Assembly (NCBI RefSeq): GCF_003289945.1
Contig: NZ_QMBP01000014.1
Span: 1-64,000 of the forward strand
DNA from: Mesorhizobium hawassense
GTDB lineage: Bacteria > Pseudomonadota > Alphaproteobacteria > Rhizobiales > Rhizobiaceae
DNA: 64,000 nt
Direction of reading: 5' to 3'
This document shows, piece after piece, positions 16,391 through 25,099 of this stretch; the stretch's first letter is position 1; every line of letters starts with the position of its first letter. Below the pieces are notes generated by a model. That model was not told the origin of the DNA. It did not search any database and worked only from the letters and a program-made list of their open reading frames with translations. The position numbers and the translations under genes are program-made.

Positions 16391-17621
16391 GGCCGCCTAT
16401 CGTTGGAAGGAAGGAAGTGCCATGACGGCCAGGCGCCAGGCCGAGGTGATCCGCGACGGTCTCGCCGATATCGGCGAAGCTTGGCCGCAGCCCGAGGTCG
16501 CCGCCCTTCAGCCCCGGGCCTAGGCCGATCACCGGAATGCGCTCGCGGGTGTGGTCTGTGCCGCGCCAGGTCGGGTCATTGCCGTGATCGGCGGTGAGGA
16601 TGAGAAGATCGCCGGGTCTGAGCCGCGACAGCGCCTCTGGCAGCCGCCGATCGAAAGCCTCGAGCGCGGCCGCATAGCCGGCGACGTCGCGCCGGTGGCC
16701 GAACTCGGTGTCGAAATCGACGAAATTGGCGAAGACCAGGTCGCCTTCGCCGGCGTCGTCCATGGCGCCGAGCGCCTTGTCGAACATCGCCATGTTGCCG
16801 CCGGCCTTGCGCACCTCGGAGATGCCGCGATGGGCGAAGATGTCGCCGATCTTGCCGACGGCGATGACCTTGCTGCCGCGGCCGGTCAGCCGGTCGAGCA
16901 GGGTCTGCTCCGGCGGCGGCACCGCATAGTCGCGGCGGTTGTGGGTGCGCTGGAACGTGGCGAGTGTCTCACCCACGAAGGGACGCGCGATCACCCGCCC
17001 GATCTTCAAGGGGTCGACCAGCCGGCGCACCGTCAGGCAGAGCGCGTAAAGCCTGTCGAGGCCGAAATGCGTTTCATGCGCGGCGATCTGCAACACGGAG
17101 TCCACCGAAGTGTAACAGATCGGCCTACCGGTGCGGATGTGCTCCTCGCCGAAGCGCTCGATGATCTCGGTCCCCGGTGCATGGCAATTGCCGAGGATCC
17201 CCGGCACCTTGCCCTCGCGGATGATCGCGTCGGTCAGCTCGGCCGGAAAGGCAGGTACCGTGTCGGGGAAATAGCCCCAGTCGAAGCGCACCGGCAGGCC
17301 GGCGATCTCCCAATGGCCGGAGGGCGTGTCCTTGCCGCTCGACACTTCCTGGGCGGCGCCATGGAAGGCTGAGGCGATCAACGGTGTATCGATGCTTGCT
17401 CTCACTCCGGTTGCGGTTTGCGCTGCCCGGCCAAGCCCGAGCGACATCATGTTGGGCACGGCAAGCGGCCCTTTGCGCAAATCTTGCCGATCGGCGCGAC
17501 CATCGGCGCAGGCCTGAAAAATATGTCCGAACGTGTCGGCGCCGGCATCGCCATAGCGTTCGGCGTCGGCCGCGCCACCGATGCCGAAAGAATCGAGAAC
17601 GAACAGGAAAGCGCGCGCCAT
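16374..17621 (-). CDS. deoB: Phosphopentomutase
   Basis: The 415-residue protein begins MARAFLFVLDSFGIGGAADA, with metal-binding Asp and Ser of the alkaline-phosphatase superfamily, and has PSGHWEIAG, DFVDFDTEFGHRRD and LTADHGNDPTWRGTDHTRE, all DeoB signatures with the second-metal His and Asp residues. It interconverts (deoxy)ribose 1- and 5-phosphates in nucleoside salvage. The start is set by the conserved N-terminus. Divergent to the PhnD-like gene, overlapping at its 3' end with mutM. Confidence 0.95.
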   Translation of the reverse strand: MARAFLFVLDSFGIGGAADAERYGDAGADTFGHIFQACADGRADRQDLRKGPLAVPNMMSLGLGRAAQTATGVRASIDTPLIASAFHGAAQEVSSGKDTPSGHWEIAGLPVRFDWGYFPDTVPAFPAELTDAIIREGKVPGILGNCHAPGTEIIERFGEEHIRTGRPICYTSVDSVLQIAAHETHFGLDRLYALCLTVRRLVDPLKIGRVIARPFVGETLATFQRTHNRRDYAVPPPEQTLLDRLTGRGSKVIAVGKIGDIFAHRGISEVRKAGGNMAMFDKALGAMDDAGEGDLVFANFVDFDTEFGHRRDVAGYAAALEAFDRRLPEALSRLRPGDLLILTADHGNDPTWRGTDHTRERIPVIGLGPGLKGGDLGLRPSFADIGETVADHLGLAPGRHGTSFLPTIGGHARTA

Positions 17622-17754
17622 GGGTATCATTGTTGTCAGTGTTGGCTGCCAGACATAAGGTTCGTCGGGGGTGTTGGCAATTCGGAAACCAAACCGCAAC
17701 CGCTTCGCGCCATAGTTGCGGCGAGACGCGGATCCGGCGGGGGGCAAGGCAAGT

Positions 17755-18693
17755 ATGGCGAGGCGCGGCAAAACCGCGGCAGTGCAGGTCGCGAAGGTAT
17801 GCGCGGTCGCTCTCGCGGCGTTCGGCGCGGCCTCTTGGCCCGCTCGCGCCGACTGGCGTGACGATATCGGCACGTTCCGCATCGGTATCGTCGCCGAGCC
17901 GGGCGGTGGCAACACGATTCCCGGCCTCGCCCGCCTGACGGACGCCTATGCCAATGCGCTCGCCATGAAGGTCGAATTCGTCGTTGCCCGCGACTATGCG
18001 GCGCTGATCGAGGCGCAGGCGAGCGGGCGCGTGCAATACGCGGTCTATTCGGCGCTCGCCTATGCCACGGCCTCGGAGCGCTGCGGCTGCGTCGAGCCGC
18101 TGGTCGCGCCCGTCGACGCCGACGGTGCCGTCGGCATCCGTTCCGTCCTGGTGACGCGCGACGGCAGGCTCCCCGACCTTGCGGCAATCGCTTCGCGCCG
18201 GATCGCGATGGCGCCGGCCGGAAATGTCGGCGGCGCGCTGCTGCCGCTGGCGGCGTTGTCGGCCGAAGGCGTCAAGATCACGCAGGATTCGCCCTTCCTG
18301 GCGCGCGCCGTTTCGGCCACGGCGGCCGAGAGGATGCTGAGCGGCGGCGAAGCGGACGGCCTGTTCGGTTGGGAGCCGGCCGATGCCAACGGCCAGCCCA
18401 CCCATACCGACGGCACGGTCGCGCGGCTGGAGGCTGCCGGCATCCCAGGCGCGTCGCTTCGGGTGTTATGGACTTCGGGCCTGTTGCGCTACGGCCCGCA
18501 CGCCGTCCGCAGCGATCTCGATCCGGAGGCAAAGCGCCGGCTGACGGTTTTCCTGACCAATCTCAAGTCCCAGACGCCTGACGTGTACGACCTGCTGGAA
18601 TCGACGCATTCCGGTGGCTTCGTGCCGGCCGCGCCGAAGGACTATGCGATGGCTCTGGCGATCGTGGAACGGGAAACTGCCGGAAAGGAATAA
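17755..18693 (+). CDS. PhnD-like phosphate/phosphonate-type ABC substrate-binding protein
   Basis: This 312-residue protein has a signal peptide (ALAAFGAASWPARA, cleavage near Ala33) and a PhnD/PBP2-type fold: FRIGIVAEPGGG, VEFVVARDYAALIEAQASG, YAVYSALAYATA and a C-terminal YGPHAVRSDLDPEAK segment. Members bind phosphonates, phosphite or phosphate in the periplasm. No permease or ATPase gene lies nearby, so it is an orphan; it may serve a remote transporter or act as a sensor. The ATG at 17755 follows an AAGG-type ribosome site. Confidence 0.8.
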   Translation: MARRGKTAAVQVAKVCAVALAAFGAASWPARADWRDDIGTFRIGIVAEPGGGNTIPGLARLTDAYANALAMKVEFVVARDYAALIEAQASGRVQYAVYSALAYATASERCGCVEPLVAPVDADGAVGIRSVLVTRDGRLPDLAAIASRRIAMAPAGNVGGALLPLAALSAEGVKITQDSPFLARAVSATAAERMLSGGEADGLFGWEPADANGQPTHTDGTVARLEAAGIPGASLRVLWTSGLLRYGPHAVRSDLDPEAKRRLTVFLTNLKSQTPDVYDLLESTHSGGFVPAAPKDYAMALAIVERETAGKE

Positions 18694-18697
18694 GCTG

Positions 18698-19309
18698 TCA
18701 GCAGTCGCTGCAGGGGATCGTCGGGCTCCGGCGGGGCCGCAGGTAATAGGTTTCGCTCATCGATATGTTGCTGAAAGCGGAGGTCAGCCCGAGCGTCTGC
18801 GAATTGCTGGCGGACCAGGTGATGATCGGTTTATAGCCGAGGTCGCTTTCCACGCGCACGAGGAAGGTGTTGCGGATTTTCAACGTCGCCGGCACCGTGG
18901 CGATGCTGCCCACGGCCGCGTCGGCGCTGTAGGTGGTGCCCACCACCTTGCGTGACCATGCCACCTGTACTTTCGGCGTTGCCTCGTCAGTGATCTGGAT
19001 GGCAGTGATGATGATCGACGGCGTGGAGCGGTTATAGGGCTGCAGCGTCGACGTGCCGATCTGCATGATCGCATCGAGGTTCGCCTTCACGACCGTCTGC
19101 TGTTGCGTGACGAGATCGGCCACCATGCTGCCGATGCGGCTCACCTTCTTGCTGGTCTCGATGGCCTGCGAGGCTTCCATCGTGATGAAATACATGATCA
19201 GCAGCACCGGCACGATAAAGGCGAACTCGATCGCCGCGACGCCGCGGCGGTCGCGGCAAAACCGCTCCACCTTCGCCGAAATCCCCCGGAGTGCCCCCGC
19301 ACTATGCAT
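18698..19309 (-). CDS. TadE/TadG-family pilus assembly protein
   Basis: The 203-residue product has a cytoplasmic basic start, then RDRRGVAAIEFAFIVPVLLIMYF at about 20-42, which is the Tad pseudopilin motif (G before A-A-x-E-F) that a CpaA-type peptidase would cut. The rest is an extracytoplasmic domain ending in SPTIPCSDC. GGAGG five bases before the ATG supports the start. It is paired with the next TadE-like gene, a short distance upstream, as in other Tad loci. Confidence 0.83.
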   Translation of the reverse strand: MHSAGALRGISAKVERFCRDRRGVAAIEFAFIVPVLLIMYFITMEASQAIETSKKVSRIGSMVADLVTQQQTVVKANLDAIMQIGTSTLQPYNRSTPSIIITAIQITDEATPKVQVAWSRKVVGTTYSADAAVGSIATVPATLKIRNTFLVRVESDLGYKPIITWSASNSQTLGLTSAFSNISMSETYYLRPRRSPTIPCSDC

Positions 19310-19347
19310 ATCGTCCTCCACGCCGCGGCCTTGGCCGTCGGCCAGTC

Positions 19348-19941
19348 TCAATTGTCGTCGAATGGTTCGTTCTGCCAGGTCACGGATGCAAAATGCAGCG
19401 TGTTGCCATCCTTCAGATTGGCCATCGACTTGGCGAGGAAATCGGTCATCACGGGCCATTTGTAGAACACCCGCAACATGTTGATCGACTCCGCCAACCC
19501 CGGCGAAACCGTGAAGGTCATCGAGTTGGTGCCTTGCACCAGCACGATGTCGCCGTTCACGATCTTGAAGCCGGCCGTGGCGGCGTCGGCGAAGGTCGGA
19601 TATTCGCGCAGGTCCACCAGCAGTCCCGGGCAGCCCTGAGCCACCATGATCTCGAGCCTGCTGCAGATCAGCTGCTTGATGGAAGCTTCGGTGACGTTCG
19701 TCTTCTGCAACTGTCCGGTCCGCAACTGGCGGGCGACGTCGTCGGTGACGTTGGCCATCACCTCCTGGCCGGCGAACGAAATGCAGCTCTCGAGGATGGC
19801 GAAGACGAGAAGGGCGAACGGAATGGCCAGCATCGCGAATTCCATCGCCGTGCTGCCGCGCCTGTCACTGAAGAAGCCGGGGCGGGGTTTGGCACGCGCC
19901 TTGCGGTCCGTGCCGTTGCCGGATGTGGCATCCTTGGTCAT
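19348..19941 (-). CDS. TadE-like pilus assembly protein
   Basis: The 197-residue protein contains FFSDRRGSTAMEFAMLAIPF followed by a long hydrophobic segment, the pseudopilin class-III signal of TadE/TadG proteins with the prepilin cleavage after the Gly and the conserved Glu at +5. The C-terminal part is extracytoplasmic, with two cysteines (QLICSRLEIMVAQGC) that might form a disulfide. AGGA lies seven bases before the start. A consensus CtrA-type site lies about 100 bp upstream. Confidence 0.83.
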   Translation of the reverse strand: MTKDATSGNGTDRKARAKPRPGFFSDRRGSTAMEFAMLAIPFALLVFAILESCISFAGQEVMANVTDDVARQLRTGQLQKTNVTEASIKQLICSRLEIMVAQGCPGLLVDLREYPTFADAATAGFKIVNGDIVLVQGTNSMTFTVSPGLAESINMLRVFYKWPVMTDFLAKSMANLKDGNTLHFASVTWQNEPFDDN

Positions 19942-20040
19942 TTTATGTTCCTGCCGATCCCCATTTCGGTACCGGCGGCGAGGTTAGCGAAAACCCATTG
20001 AGTTCCGGTTTGGATGATCGTTAAATTCGTCGGGCAAGCC

Positions 20041-20056
20041 TTAAGCTGTCTTTAAC
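20041..20056 (-). promoter_or_regulatory. Candidate CtrA binding site
   Basis: The sequence is TTAA, seven bases, TTAAC: an exact match to the CtrA consensus TTAA-N7-TTAA. It lies between the stop of the CpaC-N-domain gene and the start of the TadE-like gene, 100-115 bp upstream of the latter. CtrA controls pilus genes in Caulobacter; binding here is inferred from the motif alone. Confidence 0.45.
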
Positions 20057-20083
20057 GCCTGCGGGTTCCGCCCTCGCTGGGGC

Positions 20084-20506
20084 TCAGTGCCCGGCGCTCA
20101 TTTCAGATTCGGAGGCCTTCTCGGCCTCGCTCTTGAACGCGCTCTCGCAATAGGGCGTGCAGGACATGGTTTGGACCTCGGAGCGCCTGTAGATGCGCAC
20201 GGAGGACGCAGCTTGCCGCACCACGGTCACCTGTTCATCGATGATCGGGCTGCCGTCGGAGTCGAGCACGACGAGATTGGTGACGCCAAAGCCCTTGCCG
20301 GTGAGGACGATGGTCGAGGCATCCTGAACCGAGGCATCGGCGATCGCCGGATTGCCGATGACGACCGTGTCGGCCCCGCGCGACAATTTTACGATCTTTG
20401 CCTGGTTCATGGTGACTTCTATGCCCGCGCCGGCGCTGGCCGGCATGACCAAGGCGGCAGTTGCCAGCAGCGCGGCGGCAGAAAACAGCGATCTCGGCAA
20501 GGTCAT
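20084..20506 (-). CDS. Stand-alone pilus assembly (CpaC N-terminal) domain protein
   Basis: The 140-residue protein starts with a signal peptide (LLATAALVMPASAGA) and then a single copy of the pilus-assembly N-domain: GIEVTMNQAKIVKLSRGADT, VIGNPAIADASVQDA, KGFGVTNLVVLDSDG. The same domain precedes the secretin ring of CpaC. No secretin domain follows; instead there is a short tail with MSCTPYCESAF, a possible Cys pair. A role in pilus secretin assembly is likely from context but unproven. The start was chosen at the ATG that directly precedes the signal peptide. Confidence 0.8.
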   Translation of the reverse strand: MTLPRSLFSAAALLATAALVMPASAGAGIEVTMNQAKIVKLSRGADTVVIGNPAIADASVQDASTIVLTGKGFGVTNLVVLDSDGSPIIDEQVTVVRQAASSVRIYRRSEVQTMSCTPYCESAFKSEAEKASESEMSAGH

Positions 20507-20866
20507 TGAAGCGCTCCCGGCGGGCAGATTCTTCAACGGAACATGAACGAGATTGGTGAACCAACGGTTAAACAGGGTCTGTCGATGATGAAGGATCGGC
20601 TTGACCCATGCGTCATGCATCGATGCTACCCGCAGTTTTAGCAATATTGCGGGAGCCGCCGGTTTGCGCCGTTTTGCTGGGGTCACAGGCTGGCCGACAA
20701 TGCTTAGGCGGCGGTTAACCACACAACGCGTTCACCACGGGAAAGGAATCGGTAAGGCTGTTTATTAAGCCGATTGAAAGGGCTTCTCCCTAGATTTGCA
20801 GCATCCGATCAACCCGCAAAGAGAAGTTGACGGAAGTGCTGTAACACGTGGAGTAGGAGCTCTCGA
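20507..20866. promoter_or_regulatory. Intergenic control region between the N-domain gene and flp
   Basis: These 360 bases carry no gene. They must hold the divergent promoters of the pilin gene and the minus-strand pilus gene. TTAACC half-sites are present (20570, 20715) but no full CtrA consensus was seen. A strong AGGAG lies seven bases before the flp ATG. Confidence 0.5.
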
Positions 20867-21046
20867 ATGTCTAATCTCATTGCACGTTTTGTGAAGGACG
20901 AATCCGGCGCGACCGCTATCGAATACGGTCTGATCGCCGCTCTCATCGCGCTCGCCATCATGGTCGGCGCTACCCAGCTCGGCGGCGCGCTGAACGCCAA
21001 GTTCGCGAACATCGCCGCCACCCTCAACGGCGCCACGGCTCCGTAA
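20867..21046 (+). CDS. flp: Flp-family type IVb pilin
   Basis: This 59-residue pilin reads MSNLIARFVKDESGATAIEY at the start: a short leader, the Gly/Ala prepilin cleavage after KDESG, the required Glu-Tyr at +5 and +6, and a hydrophobic helix GLIAALIALAIMVGA. It is the major subunit of the Tad/Flp pilus used for surface attachment. It is a single-gene unit with AGGAG upstream and a strong terminator downstream, which allows much higher expression than the assembly genes. Confidence 0.95.
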   Translation: MSNLIARFVKDESGATAIEYGLIAALIALAIMVGATQLGGALNAKFANIAATLNGATAP

Positions 21047-21080
21047 TAGGCCGCGGTATCGCGCCTTTTCGACAGTAAGA

Positions 21081-21110
21081 AAAAGGGCCGCCATTCGGCG
21101 GCCCTTTTTC
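21081..21110 (+). terminator. Rho-independent terminator of flp
   Basis: GGGCCGCC (21085-21092) pairs with CGGCGGCCC (through 21104) around a short ATT loop, followed by five T residues. It isolates the pilin gene from cpaA. Confidence 0.9.
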
Positions 21111-21207
21111 ATTGCGGTCGGCCGATTTTGCTCGTCCGGCCTCATCGATCGTTAATCCAGCGCGCCTAGGATATCGCTGGAAAACCTGCCACAGGCACGC
21201 CGCATCC

Positions 21208-21726
21208 ATGCTTGAAGCCGTGATCTTCGTCGTCTTTCCTTTCTGCATGCTGTTTGCTGCGGTCTCGGACACCTTGTCGATGACGATCGCCAACCGCGTT
21301 CCCGTGCTCTTGGTGGCGACCTTCGCGCTTGTCGCGCCGCTCACCGGGATGGACTGGGCAACCTTTGGCTGGCACTTTGCCGCGGGCGCTCTGGTGCTTG
21401 CGGTGACGTTCGGCCTTTTCGCGCTCGGCGGCATGGGCGGCGGCGACGCGAAGCTTCTGGCCGCGACCGCTCTATGGATGGGCCTCAACATCAACCTGAT
21501 CGGTTATCTGGTGACGTCGGCTTTCATCGGAGGCCTGTTGACGGTCGCAATCATTGCTTACCGGAAATCGCCGCTGGCCACGTATACCGGCCACAGCCGA
21601 TTTCTGCGCAATTTCGCCGACGAGAGCGTGGGCGTCCCCTATGCCGTCGCGCTTGGCGCCGGCGGACTGATTACTTTCCCGGATTCGCCGCTGATGGTCT
21701 GGGCGCTGCAGAGGCTCACGACCTAG
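21208..21726 (+). CDS. cpaA: A24-family prepilin peptidase CpaA
   Basis: The 172-residue integral membrane protein has several hydrophobic helices and the two catalytic aspartates of the aspartyl prepilin peptidases: VSDTLSMTIANRVP near the N-terminus and GMGGGDAKLLAATALW in the middle (GxGD motif). The N-methyltransferase domain found in PilD is absent, as normal for Tad systems. It cleaves Flp and the TadE/G pseudopilins at the membrane. The ATG is assigned from the start of the first helix. Confidence 0.93.
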   Translation: MLEAVIFVVFPFCMLFAAVSDTLSMTIANRVPVLLVATFALVAPLTGMDWATFGWHFAAGALVLAVTFGLFALGGMGGGDAKLLAATALWMGLNINLIGYLVTSAFIGGLLTVAIIAYRKSPLATYTGHSRFLRNFADESVGVPYAVALGAGGLITFPDSPLMVWALQRLTT

Positions 21727-21753
21727 GCTTGACGACATCGATGTCGGCGATCC

Positions 21754-21810
21754 CGGGCGGTATAGCCGCCTTTTTGTTGGATCCGAAGGCGGCCTAGCCG
21801 CCTTTTTTGT
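21754..21810 (+). terminator. Two successive terminator-like hairpins after cpaA
   Basis: The first stem, GGCGG-TATA-GCCGCC, is followed by TTTTTG at 21771-21776. The second, AAGGCGG-CCTA-GCCGCCTT, is followed by TTTTTTG at about 21803-21809. The two are near copies of each other about 30 bases apart, giving a double stop between cpaA and cpaB. Confidence 0.75.
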
Positions 21811-21954
21811 TAACGGCCGGGCCGTTCGATCTAATTTGAGTAAACCTTAAATTAATCACGATCGTAAGCATTGCATTAACCTTGTTTTGACGATTGCGGC
21901 TGCAAAGTCCGGCCTGGCGAGGTGGTTTGCCACGAGGCGAAGGGTTTCGGACGA

Positions 21955-22767
21955 ATGCCAGCATCCCGATTGATTATTCTCAGCGTGGCTGCGGTCGCGG
22001 CGGGTGGCGCGGGTTATGTCGCGAAGAACATGGTCGTTGCGCCGCCGCCCCAGGTCGTCGTCAATGCGCCCACGCAGCCGGCCATCGCGCTGCAGGACGT
22101 GCTGGTGCTTTCCGGCGACGTGCCGATGGGCAGCCAGCTCGGCACCAACATCAGTTGGGAAGAATGGCCGGCGGACGGCGTCAATGCCAATTTCATCACC
22201 CGCGCCGCCGAACCGGACGCGGTCGAAAAGCTCAAGGGCTCCGTTGCGCGCGTGGCTATGTATACGGGCGAGCCCTTGCGCCGCTCGAAGCTGGTCGGCG
22301 AGGGGCAGAGCTTCATGTCGTCGATCCTGCCTTCCGGAATGCGCGCCGTAGCGACCGCGATATCGGCCGATACGTCCGCCGGCGGCTTCATCCTGCCCAA
22401 CGACTTCGTCGACGTCATCATGACCCGCCGAGCCGACACCGGCAATGGCGGCAGCGGCTTCAACACCGAGACGATCCTCAAGAACATCCGCGTGCTGGCC
22501 ATCGACCAGACCATCCAGGAAGACGAGGAAGGCAAGAAGACCAGGGTCGGCCAGACCGCGACGCTGGAGCTGACGCCGCAGCAGGCCGAGATCATCACCG
22601 TGGCGCAGCAGATGGCGGACCGCCTGACGCTGGCGCTGCGCCCGATCACCGACATCCATGAAAAGATTACGGACGAGGCCGACTATCTGGTCAACGGCAA
22701 TGGCCGGCGCGGAACGGTGCGACTGATCAAGTCGGGTGAGGTTTCCGAGGTGGGAGCAAGGAAATGA
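21955..22767 (+). CDS. cpaB: Flp pilus assembly protein CpaB
   Basis: The 270-residue protein has an N-terminal membrane or signal helix (LIILSVAAVAAGGAGYVA), an SAF-like domain (LQDVLVLSGDVPMGSQLG) and the RcpC/CpaB domain with RAVATAISADTSAGGFILPNDFVDVIMTRR. It is a periplasmic component linked to the CpaC secretin. The ATG at 21955 fits the family's usual N-terminus. Its stop overlaps the cpaC start as ATGA, so translation is coupled. Confidence 0.93.
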   Translation: MPASRLIILSVAAVAAGGAGYVAKNMVVAPPPQVVVNAPTQPAIALQDVLVLSGDVPMGSQLGTNISWEEWPADGVNANFITRAAEPDAVEKLKGSVARVAMYTGEPLRRSKLVGEGQSFMSSILPSGMRAVATAISADTSAGGFILPNDFVDVIMTRRADTGNGGSGFNTETILKNIRVLAIDQTIQEDEEGKKTRVGQTATLELTPQQAEIITVAQQMADRLTLALRPITDIHEKITDEADYLVNGNGRRGTVRLIKSGEVSEVGARK

Positions 22768-24314
22768 GGCTGAACGGTAAACTGCTCCCCTTCCTGGCGG
22801 CCGGCGCGATCGGCCTGTTCCTGCTCGGCACCAACGCTCCGGGACTGGGCGAAGCCAAAGCCGCAAGCGCCGGCGTATCGGCTTCCGTTGCCACGCAGCG
22901 CGTCAAGCTCGGCCTCAACAAGTCCGTCGTCATCGACCTCCCGAGCGACGCTTACGACATCCTTGTCGCCAACCCGGCGGTTGCCGATGCCGTGACCCGC
23001 ACGGCGCGGCGGATCTATTTGTTCGGCAAGGCGGTCGGCGAGACCAACATCTTCGTTTTCGGCCCCAATGGCGAGCAGATCGTCAGCCTCGATCTCGCCG
23101 TCGAGCGCGACGTCGCCGGGCTGGAGGATTATCTGAAGCGTTTCATCCCGTCCTCGCAAATCAAGGTCGAGCTGCTGAACGACAACGTCGTCCTGACAGG
23201 CATGGTCGACACGCCGCTCGATGCCAAACGCGCCGTCGATCTGGCAACGATCTTCGTGTCCGGCGGTGAAGCGACGACGGGCCAATATTCGCAAACCGCC
23301 GCCGGCGGCTCCGTCAATGGCGGCGTCGACATCAACAACCCCGACCAGGAACGCAGGGTCTCGAAGATCGTCAACCTGTTGCAGATCATCGGCGACGATC
23401 AGGTGACGCTCAAGGTGACCGTCGCCGAGGTCAGCCGCTCGGTGATGAAGCAGCTCGGCGTCAATATGGTGGGCAACGGCAGCGCCAATGGGATTTCCTA
23501 TGGTACAGCCAGTTCTCCGGCCTATGGATTGGGCAAGCCGCTTTCGTCGACATCCGGGCTGCTTTTGGGTGACGGTCTCGGCAACGGCATTCAGGCCTAC
23601 ATCAATGCAATGGAGCAGAGCGGCGTCATGAAGACGCTCGCCGAACCGACCCTCACCGCCGTCTCTGGCGAAAAGGCGACGTTCAAGGTGGGCGGCGAGT
23701 ACAACCTCGTTACCGATCGCTCGAGCAACGTCTCGACCGACAACCAGACGGGTCAGACCACCTACACCAACCAGAAGATCGAATATGGCATTGGCCTGGA
23801 GTTCCAGCCCGTCGTGCTGTCGGCCGGCCGCATCAGTCTCAAGGTCAGAACGGCCGTTTCGGAGCCGACCACTGAAGGTTCGTCAACCGCTGCAGGTGGC
23901 GGCAATGGCGCCGTGACATTGCCAGGCACCACATTCTTGTCGATCCGCAAGAGACTTGCCGACACCACTGTCGAACTGCCGTCCGGCGGTTCCATGATGA
24001 TCGCCGGCCTGGTTCGCGACGACGTGCGTCAAGCGGTCGCCGGATTGCCGGGTCTGGCCAAGATACCGGTGCTCGGCACGCTGTTCCGTAGTCGCGATTT
24101 CGTCCGCAACGAGAGCGAACTCGTCATCATCATCACGCCATATCTGTCGCGGCCGGTGGCGCGCAACGACCTGGCCAAGCCGGATGACAACTTCAACGCG
24201 GCCAGCGACGGCGCTGCCATGTTCCTTGGCCGCGTCAACCGCGTCTACGGCACCATGCAGACCGACAGGCCGCCGGGTCGCTATCACGGCGTCGTCGGTT
24301 TCATCTACAAATGA
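22764..24314 (+). CDS. cpaC: Tad pilus secretin CpaC
   Basis: The 516-residue protein has a signal peptide (ending near GEAKAASA), the pilus N-domain (KSVVIDLPSDAYDILVANPA; TNIFVFGPNG), a BON-like segment (IKVELLNDNVVLTGMV) and a C-terminal secretin core with MKTLAEPTLTAVSGEKATFK and FRSRDFVRNESELVIIITPY. It forms the outer-membrane channel. Start and stop overlap cpaB and cpaD by four bases each (ATGA), which ties the three in one translational unit. Confidence 0.95.
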   Translation: MRLNGKLLPFLAAGAIGLFLLGTNAPGLGEAKAASAGVSASVATQRVKLGLNKSVVIDLPSDAYDILVANPAVADAVTRTARRIYLFGKAVGETNIFVFGPNGEQIVSLDLAVERDVAGLEDYLKRFIPSSQIKVELLNDNVVLTGMVDTPLDAKRAVDLATIFVSGGEATTGQYSQTAAGGSVNGGVDINNPDQERRVSKIVNLLQIIGDDQVTLKVTVAEVSRSVMKQLGVNMVGNGSANGISYGTASSPAYGLGKPLSSTSGLLLGDGLGNGIQAYINAMEQSGVMKTLAEPTLTAVSGEKATFKVGGEYNLVTDRSSNVSTDNQTGQTTYTNQKIEYGIGLEFQPVVLSAGRISLKVRTAVSEPTTEGSSTAAGGGNGAVTLPGTTFLSIRKRLADTTVELPSGGSMMIAGLVRDDVRQAVAGLPGLAKIPVLGTLFRSRDFVRNESELVIIITPYLSRPVARNDLAKPDDNFNAASDGAAMFLGRVNRVYGTMQTDRPPGRYHGVVGFIYK

Positions 24315-25060
24315 GTGGGAATGCGGATATGTCCAAGTCAGCATCGAAGATCATGACGGTCCGGACAGCATCCGGTATCACAAGGATCCGCCGGCAGGTG
24401 GTCCCGGCACTGGCGATCGCCCTTGCCGCTTCGCTCGCCGGATGCGCCAATCGCGACAGCATCACGGTCGGATCGGTTCCGGACGATTACCGCACGACCC
24501 ATCCGATCGTCATTGCCGAGAAGAACCAGAAGATCGACCTGCCGGTCGGCGCCGGTGATCGCGGCATGACAGGTGCCCAGCGCGACACGCTGCTTGGCTT
24601 CCTCGATGGCTACGACAAGGGAGCCGCCCCGTCGCTGACCATCGCAATCCCGCGCGGCTCGGCCAATGAGGTGGCAGCACTGGTGGCGGGGCGCGACTTC
24701 GCGCGGGTCGCCGTTGCCGACGGCATCAAGCGCAACCGCATCGTCATGACATCCTATCAGTCGGATGTTCCGGAAGCGTCCGCACCGGTGCGTGTTGCGT
24801 TCGTTGCTGTGAGGGCCCAGACCGACAAATGCGGGCGTTGGCCCGAAGACCTGGCGGAGACCTCGGAGAACAAGCACTATGCCGACTTCGGCTGCTCCTA
24901 TCAGAACAATCTCGCAGCCCAGGTGGCCAACCCCAACGATCTGCTCGGGCCGCGCAAGCAGTCCGATATCGATGCCGAAAACCGGGGCGCGGTAATCGAT
25001 CTCTATCGCTCGAGAGGCATTTCGAACGAATTCCTGGGTAATTCGGAAGTGACTTACTAA
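24311..25060 (+). CDS. cpaD: CpaD-family pilus lipoprotein
   Basis: The 249-residue protein contains a lipobox (LAASLAGC, about residues 39-46) and the CpaD domain: DDYRTTHPIVIAEKNQKIDL, AVRAQTDKCGRWPEDL, FGCSYQNNLAAQVANPNDLL. It is a lipid-anchored component thought to stabilise the secretin. The ATG at 24311 overlaps the cpaC stop; a second in-frame ATG at 24329 is an alternative start. Confidence 0.92.
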   Translation: MSGNADMSKSASKIMTVRTASGITRIRRQVVPALAIALAASLAGCANRDSITVGSVPDDYRTTHPIVIAEKNQKIDLPVGAGDRGMTGAQRDTLLGFLDGYDKGAAPSLTIAIPRGSANEVAALVAGRDFARVAVADGIKRNRIVMTSYQSDVPEASAPVRVAFVAVRAQTDKCGRWPEDLAETSENKHYADFGCSYQNNLAAQVANPNDLLGPRKQSDIDAENRGAVIDLYRSRGISNEFLGNSEVTY

Positions 25061-25099
25061 GCCGCGCCGGACGACGAAGAGAGCAGTCACGGAAAGAGC

